Shown here in pieces: positions 31,943 to 43,045 of a stretch of 64,000 nucleotides of DNA. Both the position numbers and the translations under genes were made by a program. Below the pieces are notes generated by a model. The model made no database searches, was not told the origin of the DNA, and was given only the letters and a program-made list of their open reading frames with translations. The stretch's first letter is position 1, and every line of letters begins with the position of its first letter. The stretch comes from Capronia americana. Taxonomy: Eukaryota; Ascomycota; Eurotiomycetes; Chaetothyriales; Herpotrichiellaceae. Where the stretch lies: NCBI GenBank assembly GCA_016110215.1, contig JADWQD010000027.1, forward strand, positions 62,001 to 126,000. The letters are read 5' to 3'.

Positions 31943-32838
31943 TACCCCAACTCACGGTTCAGGCCAGAGGCTCGGGTCGAATACGGTGGCAGCGGATCAG
32001 GGACAGAGGTGGTCGTTGCAAACATACTCTGGTATATAACTTCGCATGGTGAAATTTTTCTGAGAAGTGTCATTGCGACGACAACTCCTAGCACAGGTTT
32101 TGAGACAAATGTCTCCTTATCCCCTAGACGCCTGCGGCAGCTTCAAACGCTGTGCAGCTGCAAGGCATCTGGACGTCGAGGGCAGGCAGCCATAGGTCGT
32201 TGAACATATCCGCGGGCGACGAGCCCGAGACGAACCCAACAATAGCGTCCGCGGCCGGCGAATCCGATCGACTGAGTCACTGGCAGTCCGCATGACGAAT
32301 TACCAAGAGCGCACGGTAGTGCAAAGGCAGCTACGCGTTGCTCGAAACTACCGTCCTTGAGTGTTCTGGCTGGGGACCCAGGTGCCTGGGTAGGGGGGTG
32401 ACGCAGCTCAGACCACAGCCCTGCGCAGGTACGAGAAGAATTAGAAAGTGCCGCCGGCGAACCACGGAAGTTGCCAGCCTGCAACTGCTGCATAGGCAAG
32501 ACACGCCTTCTTCTTCGCTTGGGGTTGCGATCTGATAGGAAGACAGAATACGAGAGTGGCAGATGGACAGAGAGCCAGTGTTCTAATGACTGGTGCCGGA
32601 TGATTTCCTGTGACCTGCTAACGGGTTGGGGGCGAATTCGCTAAGTTCTTTCCACTGTCTGGGCAACAGTCTGGACGGAACAAATGACCGCAACGATTGG
32701 ACGAGGGACTGAAGAATCCGAGAGCCTCGAGTCTGTACCAGTCTTCGCCTCCCTCCACCCCAGCCTTCGAGTTATACCACACAGTATACATGCCCGTCCA
32801 TGGTTCTTGCCCATGGCATCCAACACAAAGTCGACAGC
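31943..32838. other. Intergenic region, no gene supported
   Basis: About 0.9 kb. Several frames of 60-130 codons occur on both strands without recognisable domains. Confidence 0.45.
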
Positions 32839-33270
32839 TCACTCCTCCAGTTGGGCGCATTTCTGCGGAGCACCACCAAATAGCTCCTTAAAGTGGCTCG
32901 CATAAAAGGCGTTGAACCCTTCTAGCTCAGCAACCAGTGCTGTGGTGTTTTGAGCGCAGCACGCGCGAGTTGGTGTACATCCCCTGGCGCACCGGGGAGG
33001 CCAGCATGAACAACCAACGGCCGACCTGTTGAGATCTTGGCAATCAGCCTTGAGGTAAAATGAGAGTTGTTCGAGGTTGTGGATGAGGCTGCGCTTGGAG
33101 TTGCAGATGACACTTTCACCGGGACGCACGATGGCGGCTTCGAAAATTTGCTGCTCGTCTATGGGGATGCTACCGAAGTCGGCGGGTTCCGTAGAGTCGA
33201 CCAAGGTCGGTTGAAGAGCGGTGAGCAGGAGCATAAGAAACACGTTGAGCTGGAAGACGAATTTCGCCAT
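32839..33270 (-). CDS. Small cysteine-rich secreted protein
   Basis: This is a single frame of 143 residues. Residues 1 to about 26 form a classic signal peptide: Lys near the start, then VFLMLLLTAL and a polar end before TEPADFG. The mature part has nine Cys, six of them clustered (GCSCWPPRCARGC, then ACC), and two N-x-S/T sites. Size, secretion signal and Cys content are those of small secreted proteins or effector candidates of fungi, but I recognise no family. A small intron in the Cys-rich middle part cannot be ruled out. Nothing nearby points to its role. Confidence 0.55.
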   Translation of the reverse strand: MAKFVFQLNVFLMLLLTALQPTLVDSTEPADFGSIPIDEQQIFEAAIVRPGESVICNSKRSLIHNLEQLSFYLKADCQDLNRSAVGCSCWPPRCARGCTPTRACCAQNTTALVAELEGFNAFYASHFKELFGGAPQKCAQLEE

Positions 33271-35074
33271 GTTTGATTCTTTTGAGTGTGCACTTTTCTG
33301 TCCCAGATGCTTCGTGGCATGGGCCTGCGTGCTAATTTCCGGAGTCGATAGTAGAGGGGTTGGGAAGCGAAGGGATGCAATACTTATATCCTACATGTAC
33401 TAAACTCTGCTCACGAACTTCGTATTTTGAGGCCGCTGTGGCTTGCTCTCCTGTCGCAGTCGTGAGTCCACCCAGTTTGGGGGAGACTTGGTTCCTCACA
33501 CAACGGCTTGGCGACATGCAGGTCAAGGGGGATCATCTTCACCTTTCCTCACTGAGGTTTTGCCAGACTGTACTCGTACCCGAAACTTTTGGCTGCAGCG
33601 GCGAACAGATGTGGCTCAATGGCCAAGCTTGTTTCGCCAGGGTCGAGCTCGTATTCAGGCCAATCGGCTGCCACAGCAGCAAGATGCGTCCGACATGACG
33701 CGCAAAGGCTGCCTTGCCAGAAACATAGGCAACCATCGTTTGAACTCCTCTTATGTACGCAGGTAGCGACCGGGCTTGTCTTTTTGACTGTCTCACCAAG
33801 CAACAAAAGTTCCTCAAAACTCCTGCAACTCGCATTTTGACAAGAGCTCGGGCGTGCGATCTAAAGTTCGTAAAAGCGTTGTGGCCAGGGGGGAGGAACC
33901 TGACTGGCTGGGAGAGACAAGGTTGAAGCCGGAGGGAGAGAAGCAGGGCAGCGTTCAGCGCTTGATTCGCCATATCGCTTCGTGTCGTGTCCTAAGGCAT
34001 CAGCCACATGAGCATGAACTCTGCGTCCGGTGTTCCAGCAGCCGGCTTTCGATCTCGCTTTGGCTGCTTCGACTGCCTCGACTTTACTGGGGACAGGCTG
34101 GCCTGAGTCGAGCCTAGACAGAGTCACTTTACGACCATGAATTCAGAGATTGCTTCACTGGAAAATATCCTGTCTCGCGAAACAATTTTTTGAGAGACGC
34201 CTGAGCCGCGTAGTGGCATTGGCTGCATGCTCGGCGTTGATGTCTGGTTGGCTGTACAGCGTCACGAGGCGAGGTTCCCGTCAAGTTTGAGATCGATGTC
34301 GGGCTTTACGCGGGAGACGTTGAAAAAAAAATCGGGTACCCAGTTTGACTGCTACAAATAATGAGATATATGTACTTGATAATTATCCAATAGCAGAATA
34401 GCGTGGGTAGTCAACACTGAGTAGTGAGCAGCAGGTGAAGGGTACGAGTCATTTCCACATCGGCGACTTACGCACTGTGACCTCACCTTCACCTCACCGC
34501 CACCTCAGCACAAGCTCGTGATTTCTTCTCCTCTATGTGAGACGGCTTCCTGCTGTTTTTCTTATGCCAGCGAATACACCTTCACACAAACTCTATCAAA
34601 GCCAAAATGTACCAGCTTGGTGCCCTGACCATAACCTCGAACTTACACCAGCTTGCTCATATAATTAGGAGCCTCCTATGATGACAACGATGACGACGCC
34701 CGACTCGTGGCTGGAGTGTCCCTGGCAAGGCAGCTCGGGGCTGCGAGCGGCGTGGGATTGACTCCTGTTTCAGAAATCGAACGACCAACGCTCCCAATTG
34801 GGCTGCCGCTGGCCTGCCTGTTCGTTGCGGCGCGATCAACTCCGCTCGACCACGTCCCCGAGAAACTCATGCACGCAAAAAGGCGGCCACTATGCCACAT
34901 GTTGAGAGCTGCGCCACGGTTGCTCTCCTGAATCACACTTCCACAACCCCGTACGCCGACTCGAATGATTTCAGGTAGTGATCCGGTTCTTTGCTGGAGT
35001 TCGCTCTCGATTCTCGCCATGACAGACGCACCTTACATCCTGCCATCAAGTTGGATCCTGACGAGGCACGCCAA
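33271..35074. other. Gene-poor intergenic region (1.8 kb)
   Basis: No supported gene. A 144-codon minus-strand frame at 33539-33973 has an unlikely composition and no domain. A poly-A run occurs near 34324. The 3' end must hold the promoter of the next membrane-protein gene. Confidence 0.45.
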
Positions 35075-36912
35075 ATGGAGACAGTCGTTTCTAACAATGT
35101 AACAACACATCACGGTTGGATGAGCTCGCCTGGTACTCGGGGAACATCAGAAGTCCTCTACCCGTGCATCGCAACCATCACCCTATGCGTCTACACTGCA
35201 GTGCATCTAAACATTCCAGAGCCCGGGGAGAAGCGACGATGGCATTCCTTGAGGCAAGCTAAATGGACCTTCATCGCAATATTTGCCCCAGAGTTTGTCT
35301 TGTTCACCGCCCTAGCGCAATACCAAGAGGCTGCCGCTCTCGTTCAGAAACTATTGGACCTGAAATCAAAGAAGAAGGATGACATCGAGTCGGCGGGCTC
35401 GGTCGATCGCCCTCCCGCCACGTGGCGGAAACGTTGGCTACCCAGTTTTGGCAAACAAAAGACCACAGACAAGTGCACGAGTTTTGACATGGCTTATGGG
35501 TTTTATGCAGTCATGGGGGGCTTCAGGGTCAACGTGCAGCAATTCTCCGATACAATGTCGACGGCGGCCCTTTCTCCACCTGCTATCGTCACCTTAGCCG
35601 AGCACGGCGTGTTCTGCTATATCGAACGCAGCACCATCCAAGACAAGAGCAAAGCCAACAGCCTGGCCAAAGGTCTCGTGGTGCTCCAAGTCTCATGGAT
35701 GGTGGTCCAGTGTATTGGGCGGAAGACAAGTGGGCTGCCTTTGACATTACTTGAGATCCACACTTTTGTCCACGCCATCTGCGCAGCGATGATGTACGCA
35801 CTGTGGTTCAAGAAACCTTTCAGCATAGGCGAAGCAACCACCATATCAGTGCCCCCAGGTCTCTCGCCCGTCGTGGCCGAAATGACACTCATCTCCAGGT
35901 TCGACGTCGTCAGGCTCCTCGTCACAGAGCCCTCGGGGAAAGGGAAGGCCGAGATTCATATCACAGCGGCGAACATGCAAATTGCGAGTATCATGAGCTG
36001 CCTGAAGAGATCGCGCGGCTTGATGTGTCCTTTGATAGGGCAAAGACTGTGACATTCACATACAGAGAGCATCAGCTTCGATCGTATCTGTACTTCTACA
36101 CCCCGGATCGGACGCCGCCGTGTCCCCGATCCACAATCTTTTGGATGTCTCCTTTCCCGCAGCACGTGGTGGAGGTTCCCTTCACTTTGAAGGAACGCCG
36201 CAGTATTTTCTGTGCCTACATAGAACCCCGGGGCCGGGACCCGAAATCCAGGGCGCCTACGTTGGCGGAGCACGGCTTTCCAGGCTTTGTCGGCCGTCGA
36301 CGCGTCAACATTGGGTCAGACAACCCGCTCAGCTCGACCGTTTTGGGAAGACCCACGATGCGAGCAATTCTCGGGGATATCTCGCAGATCTTCCTGAGCG
36401 ATTTTGGCATCCACTCCGTCCGGTTCATCGCGCTGGCCATGGTCGCACAAGCCGCCTACGGAGGCATCCATCTGGCGGCATGGGACTCGACCTTCCCCAA
36501 CCGGATCGAGGAGCTGTTGTGGAGGACTTCCTGTCTTATCGTCATGACCTTCATGCCGACCCTCGCACTAACATATGGAACTATATTTGCAACTGACTTC
36601 GCCATTTGTGAGCTCCAAAACAAATTCGATACAACGCGATTGGTGACCGCGCAGAGATGCCGACAAAGGACAGGTCTTTTATGGTGGTCCAGCGATGCGG
36701 TCAAGGGACTGTTGCGCCTTGTAATACTTCCTGGTCTGATGACTTTTACATTCATCCTCCTTTTCGTCACCCTTGTGATCTGGGCGGTGCTCCCATTGGC
36801 AATGGTAGCTGCCAGGATGTTTGTCGTTACCGAAAGCTTCGCCAGTCTGAGGTTCGTGCCACTGAGCGTGTACTCTGCTGTCTCTTGGGCGGCTTATATC
36901 CCACATGTTTAG
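35075..36912 (+). CDS. Fungal integral membrane protein with frame change
   Basis: Two consecutive frames make one protein of a family I know only as uncharacterised fungal membrane proteins. Frame 1 (ATG 35075) starts with WMSSPGTRGTSEVLYPCIAT, then TM segments (TITLCVYTAVHLNIP, FIAIFAPEFVLFTAL) and a third near residue 235. Frame 2 carries the C-terminal TM bundle and the conserved-looking ending VVTESFASLRFVPLSVY...YIPHV. A weak intron at 35899-35966 (GTTCGA...ATCACAG, 68 bp) would join them: 35075-35898 + 35967-36912, 589 residues in phase. The donor is poor, so a real frameshift between about 35900 and 35990 is equally likely. Confidence is high that both halves belong together, low on whether the gene works. 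Confidence 0.65.
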
Positions 36913-37412
36913 GGATGGTGAGGAAGTCGGGCACAGACAAAACTGATCCCCCGATCAACAAAGCATATTACCGGCACTGGCATCAAGCTGCTCTCTACTT
37001 TCATTCTTTGCGTGCAAGTTGAGCCTTGAACCAAGCGGTCCACGTCAAGAAATACTTGTGCATATTGTCCGCCTCGGATGTGGGCATCCTTCTCATTTTC
37101 TGGTGCCGACTCGTTCGTGCAATACACCCTCCAAAATTCTCGTGTCGGGCCTGCATCGGTCCACGAAGGGTTAGACACTCTTCCGCCAGGGATCTCAGCA
37201 TGCAATGTGACTGGTGGCACTTCCTGACTGGCGCACTGCCGATGGCTACTCTCAGCAAGGGTGCCAGGTTTATGACATTCAAGGTGCTGCGGGGTCAAAC
37301 ATTCGTATTCCCGCTGGTCAGGTTCACGATCTTCCGCCAGCTCTTCCTCCCACTTGTCATCTTCAGTAGCCGTGGGATGCACTGATTCCATGAAATCCGC
37401 GGTCTGATAGCA
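36913..37412. other. Intergenic region, no gene supported
   Basis: 500 bp between two plus-strand genes. A 160-codon frame on the minus strand (36909-37391) overlaps it but has no recognisable domain or start context. Confidence 0.4.
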
Positions 37413-38633
37413 ATGGCTGCCTCAAGCACGGCCGGGGACTCTCGGCAGTATTGCACCCCTGAAGAGCTGGCTTGTCTGGATGAGAGGTTCGAACATGCCC
37501 TGCAAGGCATCACTTGTCTGGTTTTCTGGACAGGAGTTGGTTTCGACGTGGCCCGTTGTTGGGCCATGCAACGAAATCTCCCCACGTTAAGCATTGCCAT
37601 GGGCCCTCTGTACGACAATCGACGTTCACGTAGTGCAGGAGGCGCCGGGTCCTCGACGCCAGTGTCCGAATACATGAAGGGCGCCTCGATTCGGTTTGCC
37701 GAATATGCATGCCGTGACATGCGTCAAGCGATAGTATTAACAAACCCGCCGCCGAAGATTTACAGTAAAAGAGAACATTCCAACTATCGAGACCTGGAAG
37801 AGCCCGTTTTAAAGGGAGCCCTAGGAGGACGCGGGACCACTCGGATCGAGTACGTACATCCTACGGTCTCAGGGGCCGCGGGTTTCCAATACCAGACTTG
37901 GCCCCGCGACACATCACACACGTGGCTTACATTCCTGACGACTCTCTTGTGGAAGAAGCGTATCTCGCACGGCATCGCCCCAGGGGATGAGAAGACCGAG
38001 GTTAGGGTGAAGGCGGATGAGATACGTGCAGTGGTGGTGGTGCGACCCTCCGGACAAACTTGTATTACCCAGCAAGCAAAGGTCACTGAGAAGCAAGGGA
38101 CGGAGCAAAAGAAAGGAGCGACGACATCAACGGTGAAGGTGGCCGACTGGAAGGCACAACAGAAGAAAGAGGCCGAGAAACAGCGAGCTAATGTGAAGCA
38201 GGAGGCTGCGGAACAGCAGAAGAAGTATCACCGAAGACTGACCAAGTTCGACCGGCAGACCCGCCAGGTAAAGGAAGCGGCCAAACGGAAACGAGCCGAG
38301 TTGGAACAACAGCTGGCTCGGGTCGAGAAGGAAGGTAAACAAAAGCGAGCTGAACTGGAAAGAATAATTGCCCAGACCAAGAAAGAGGCGAAGCAATCGA
38401 AGGCGGGAGCCACACGCCCCAAAGCGCCGGTGAAGAAAGAGCTCGAAAGGCAGCGAGCCGCATTGAACCAACAAATTGCCCTACAACGGAAAGATCACAT
38501 ACGGAGGCAAGTCGAGTTCGAACGCCAGATCTCCCAGGAACGAGAAGCAGGCAAACAAAAACGAGCCGAGTTGGAACAGGAGATGGCTCACCATAAGATG
38601 CAGGTCAAACAAATGCTAGCCAAATTGGAATGA
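37413..38633 (+). CDS. Unknown protein with C-terminal coiled coil, probably truncated
   Basis: This is a single frame of 406 residues that I do not recognise. The N-terminal ~190 residues look globular (GITCLVFWTGVGFDVARCW, IVLTNPPPKIYS, EEPVLKGALGG, RIEYVHPTV). From about residue 235 to the end it is almost only Lys, Arg, Glu, Gln and Ala with a repeated K-Q-K-R-A-E-L-E-type unit, so a long coiled coil. The frame stops at TGA 38631-38633, but coding character continues in the same frame beyond it (see 38634-38804). It may have been about 463 residues long before the stop arose. The repeat-like coiled coil and lost tail suggest fast evolution. Confidence 0.55.
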   Translation: MAASSTAGDSRQYCTPEELACLDERFEHALQGITCLVFWTGVGFDVARCWAMQRNLPTLSIAMGPLYDNRRSRSAGGAGSSTPVSEYMKGASIRFAEYACRDMRQAIVLTNPPPKIYSKREHSNYRDLEEPVLKGALGGRGTTRIEYVHPTVSGAAGFQYQTWPRDTSHTWLTFLTTLLWKKRISHGIAPGDEKTEVRVKADEIRAVVVVRPSGQTCITQQAKVTEKQGTEQKKGATTSTVKVADWKAQQKKEAEKQRANVKQEAAEQQKKYHRRLTKFDRQTRQVKEAAKRKRAELEQQLARVEKEGKQKRAELERIIAQTKKEAKQSKAGATRPKAPVKKELERQRAALNQQIALQRKDHIRRQVEFERQISQEREAGKQKRAELEQEMAHHKMQVKQMLAKLE

Positions 38634-38804
38634 GCATTAGCTCGTCTAGCAGGAGACAAGGAGAAAAAGCCGAAGAAGGCATGACCAGAGCGGAAGCAGG
38701 AGAAAAAGGGACCCGAAGCCGAAGCCGAAGCCGAAGCCGAAGCAGGCATTACATGATCCAGAATGGAATCCGACTCGGCGGATCAAACAAGCAACAGTAA
38801 TTAA
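38634..38804 (+). pseudogene. Detached C-terminal tail of the coiled-coil gene
   Basis: In the same frame as the preceding gene, after its TGA, the sequence reads ALARLAGDKEKKPKKA, then TGA (38682), PERKQEKKGPEAEAEAEA, then TGA (38754), and finally TAA (38802). Each of the three TGAs (38631, 38682, 38754) would be CGA (Arg) by a single C-to-T change, and Arg fits the context each time. A GAAGCC repeat (about 38713-38745) encodes Glu-Ala pairs. Confidence 0.6.
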
Positions 38805-39633
38805 GGGAAGTTCCAAAAGGGAGTTGTCGTGAAAACTCGTACTGTCCTCCTCGGGGGTATGTATCTCACTTCGAGCAATGCTAATTAATTAACTCTTGCA
38901 AGCCCTCCATCGTTGTATGCTACCGTATCAATCCTTGCCCCTTTGCTACGACCCCGTCGTCCCGGTCCATTCTGAATTCCCGCAATGGGGTGACACGGCA
39001 ACGAGAAAGAATGCAGGGAGAGAACTACAAAAGCTGCGTTAGTGGACGGTGCCTGACCGTGGTAACCCGTCCTGGCCTCCTTTCTGGCTTTGCATCCTGG
39101 ATATAGAGTCCGGCAGAACAGAAAGTGCCCTTTACCTATGTAGCTTCGAGGGTATCTTCGTTCCGGAGTATTCACCGCCACTGCGCTCTAGGATTTGAAA
39201 TCAAGAGCGAACAGTACTGTACAGTATTAATCTGCCTAACCCAGGGCCGCCAACAATCAAGAGATATACCCTCTCTCCAACCCCCCCCCCCCCCCCCCCC
39301 GGGGGTTTTTGGCGGTCCGTTGTACAGTATGGAACGCCACGATTCAACCATCCGATTGACAATCGCAGTGTTATATTCGTGCATGGCGGTTAGCGAAGTA
39401 TCGAGCATCGTTCTAGCACAGCTCTATACCACGAGATCAGTGGTTGTATAGCCTCCTAGCACAGCCAAAAACTCCGTAAACAGCCGCCGTGAGCTCTGAA
39501 CGCCAACGAGACCTCTGCATACCGCTTGAGCACTGATCACCAACATGCTGGGAGGCCCGACAACGATATGCTTTCTGGCCTCGACGAGGTTTAATGAATG
39601 ACGGAGCGGCCTTGAATCCTGAATCTGGGCTGG
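38805..39633. other. Intergenic region with homopolymer tract
   Basis: No gene seen. Contains the C20-G5-T5 tract at 39281-39310. Confidence 0.5.
39281..39305. repeat. Poly-C tract (20 C) followed by 5 G
   Basis: Twenty C, then GGGGG and TTTTT. It is a homopolymer junction unlike the surrounding sequence, and its length is likely uncertain. Confidence 0.85.
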
Positions 39634-41972
39634 TCACTCAATCCGAATTCGCTGGACCTGGAAATCTGCACATCTCAGTTCCTCGGCCAGTTCTCCGCGC
39701 ATCATACCTTGAACGTATGCTTCTCTGAGGAACAGATAATTCCCGTTCGGCAATTGTCTGAGGATGACTGGGGCAGAGTGACCGTTCAGCAGCCATATCT
39801 CATCACCGACCTCAATCGTTGAATATCCTATCCCAAGCCGCCCATACTGTGCCGTGCTGAAATATGACTGCGTCGATAGAGAGCTTCTGATCTGGGCAAA
39901 GACCTCTCGTTGTAGGAAAGATAGCCACGCCATGTCAGCGGCACGATCCCCTCTACCAAACTCGGAAGGTATGATGGCCTTGAGTTCGGAAGCCAGGCCT
40001 GCATCTGCTGCTCGACGAGGAAGGGAGTCCAGCAACGCGAAGTGAACAAGCGAGACATCGAGCTCCATTGTCGCGGCCTTGATGGCAGAGATATCCGGGA
40101 GAAATGGTGAGGCCCCGGGTTCTAGACGGCGCATCTCGTCAATCATCCGCTCCAGGGAAGCCAGCTCTTTGGTCACGAAGCTTTCCTTGGAAAGGACTCT
40201 GTCAGATCCTTGGACTTTGAAATAAGAATACAACATTTCGATGATCATGTGGGGAAGGAAAAGGCCTGTAACGAGAGGAGCAGGGCTTTGGTTCATGAAG
40301 TCGTCCATGAAGAGCAATCTCCACAGCATCTCCAGGTGTGGCGGCGTCCTTGAAGAGGGCACATTAGTCCTGAAATACTGGCCCAAAGCAGCGCAAATAG
40401 ACTGACTCACTCTGTGGACAATTTCTCAGCGCGCTGCGCCATAGGCAGACTGGCTATCAAAGCCAGTAGGTCGCGAGGTTTAGCATGTTGAATCGGATTG
40501 TGACAACAGTCTGTGGATCCTAAAAGCTCCGGAAACGCCCCTCCAGCTAACGTATCATAACGCATGCCTTCAGCCACAAGGATGCGATCATTCTCGAAGT
40601 CAATGTTTGGGGGCAATGGCCAAATAGGCCCCTGATACCATTGGCTCGAGCCTCTAAGGTCGCGAATCCAGAAACCTGGCGTGCTGTAATCAGGACACCA
40701 CGTAGGCAAGTCTCTCGTCTTCATGTGTTTCTGTTCACCGACGAGAGAAAGAAAATGAAGATCGTCCCGTCGTCGAGCCAACGAGGCTGTGGCATTGGCG
40801 TAAACTTCACCCACCGGCCTGTTGTAGTCAACAACTATACTGGACTCATGGTCGTGTAGCGATTCGGCGCTGACGGCAAGAATACCATATATCCTGTCCC
40901 TTTCGTCGCTGGTATCGCAGCCTAATGCCATCAGGACAACCTCCAGAAAGGTAAGTGGGAGCTTCTTTCGCAGACACAGCCTGGCGTTCGCTAATACGCT
41001 AAGTCTTGCTGCTGTTTGGAGAGGACGAGGGAAAGGGTGATGTTGACCTGAATAGTGGGTTTTTCCAATTGTGAAGTCATCCAGCCCCTCAACTGTGTAG
41101 TCCCTGGCTCCGAGGGTGCATAAATACCCGAAATAAAGGACGATTCTGAAATCGAACCCAATCGGACCAAGTAGACCGAGAACCTTTCGTGCGAGGATCA
41201 TCTCTTGCAACACCCACACCCGGGAGAAATAGCGTCTCGCCAAAAAGACGCTTAGACCATTCTTTTGCTCCTTTGTTAAGCTGTCCATCCGACACATAAT
41301 ATGGTCCTTGGCTTTATCTATTTCGTCGCGATCCACACACCGAGATATAGTAACATCATCGTAGAAAGCTTGGATCAAGTCCATAGCGGATCGTGAGGAT
41401 TCATCTTCCTCCCCAAGGTAGACGGTGCAGCTTCGGGCCTGTCCATAGATCTTTGCCATCAGAGAGACCTGTTTTGAGCGCTCCAAGAGATCATCCTGGT
41501 CAACACACAGGGCGTCAATCCAGTAAAGATCAACCTCCCCCCAAGCGTCTTCCACAAAGTCAGCCGTCTTACAACCGGTCAAAACGAGGAGAGAGCGAGA
41601 CTGCCGGAGCCTTCGGAGAGCAGTACGAAGATTTCGTGTTCCACGAAGGAGCCGTCCTTCGCAATATACTGGATAACAGCGTGGCTCCGTCGTGAAAATC
41701 AAAGCGGTCGGGTCCGTCACCACCGTGGGTTCTCCCCAGGTGTAGGATAATGCGATATAGGCCGGACAAGTCGCCAAACAATAATCTTCAATGGAAACAT
41801 GAAGGTCCTTTTCGAAGTATATGTCGAGAGACTGCTGACGGTGGGAAGATGTCTTCTTGATCCTCAAGAGCCGGATCCACCCGTCGGGTAGCGGCTTGTA
41901 GTTGTAGTATGGCTCGACATTGGGCACTTTTCGAGAAGTGGCAGCCTGATGTTGGAGTTTTTGGCAGGCCAT
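39634..41972 (-). CDS. Heterokaryon incompatibility (HET) domain protein
   Basis: HET-domain proteins trigger cell death when genetically different hyphae fuse. Start is ATG 41972 (MACQKLQHQA). Exons in coding order are 41972-40411 and 40369-39634; the 41-bp intron has a GTGAGT donor and TTTCAG acceptor. Total is 2298 nt, 765 residues. All HET blocks are present: YIALSYTWGE (about residue 80), YWIDALCVDQDD, LMAKIYGQARSCTVYLGEED and FSRVWVLQE. A longer variable part of unknown fold follows and ends in a beta-rich tail (VGDEIWLLNGHSAPVILR), typical of this family. No partner gene such as an NLR is adjacent, although a STAND-like gene starts 20 kb away. Confidence 0.93.
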
Positions 41973-43045
41973 GGCAGATGAGGCTGGCCGTATCAATGGT
42001 CATGTCTGAAGAAGCTGGTGATGTTCAGTGCCAGCGGCAGTTGGGATAGATCAGCTCACGCAAACAGGGATTCTCATGATTAAACGAATATATCCACGAA
42101 AAATCATCGAAGCGACGAAAGTGCGCCAAGGCAGAAGGCAACTACATCGACTGCAGTCGAAAGCGGTGAGGCTGTGCAAGTGCGCCCGACCATCTGTGTC
42201 TGCCCTGTCAGTGCGTTCCTTTGCCCATTGGGTTATGAACTGACCTTTATGCTGCCAGAGCCCGAAGCGGCAGTGTCGCGCCAACTGCAGGCCAAATCCC
42301 CGGTCTCTGTTGCTTGAGATCAAGGTACATGTACTTCATCACTTTATTCGCCAGGGCGGCGACCATTGGAATGATGTTCCACGATGCGAAGACCCCAATA
42401 TGAAGGCGACATGATCAAAGACATGGTACGCGTGAGAGAGTGCATCCTGGTAGGCCTTTGGCAGCCACGACCCACAGTACAGCATTTATTCGACAGTCAG
42501 ACCTCCGTCACTGTTCTTCCTCTCACCACAGCATCACACCACATCATACAATGCGTCATCAATACTTTTCAGCCTGCCACACAATCAAAGTCCGCTTTCT
42601 GAGATTAATTCCAATCACTACATCTTATCGAGCTATTCTGTTGCATGACTCAGGGTACGATTTGAGAAGTGAGATTCGCCTTTTATGACAACAGTCCTCT
42701 CAGTGATCCCATGGGCACTCATGAAAGAAGACACCGTGTCTTGACTGGAATGGAGGACGGAACATCTGGGAAAGCCGAATCGTGTTAACTAGACCAAACT
42801 AAACGAAACTCAACTATCTGCAGTCGCGGTCTTTGTCATTCTGAATATACTATGAGTGAGCATGTCGGTGCCATGCAATCCAATCCAAGAAATATGTAGC
42901 ATGTCGTTCGTCATTCTGGGGGTTCCAATACGCCATTTTCGCCTGGTGTCGTCGTGATTGTTCTCGTCGTCATGCTTTGTCATATATGCATCTGTGTATA
43001 CGTATATTGTCTGTCCGTTGTTTGCCTCTTCGTCCCTCTCGTTCT
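41973..43045. other. Intergenic region, no gene seen
   Basis: 1.07 kb between two minus-strand genes. Contains the HET gene promoter and the 3' flank of the monooxygenase. Confidence 0.5.

Noticed and set aside
33539..33973. 144-codon minus-strand frame
   Set aside because: Leu/Ser/Arg-rich random-like sequence with overlapping open frames on both strands.
36909..37391. 160-codon minus-strand frame
   Set aside because: Touches the end of the membrane-protein gene, has no hydrophobic or conserved segment, and its start context is unremarkable.
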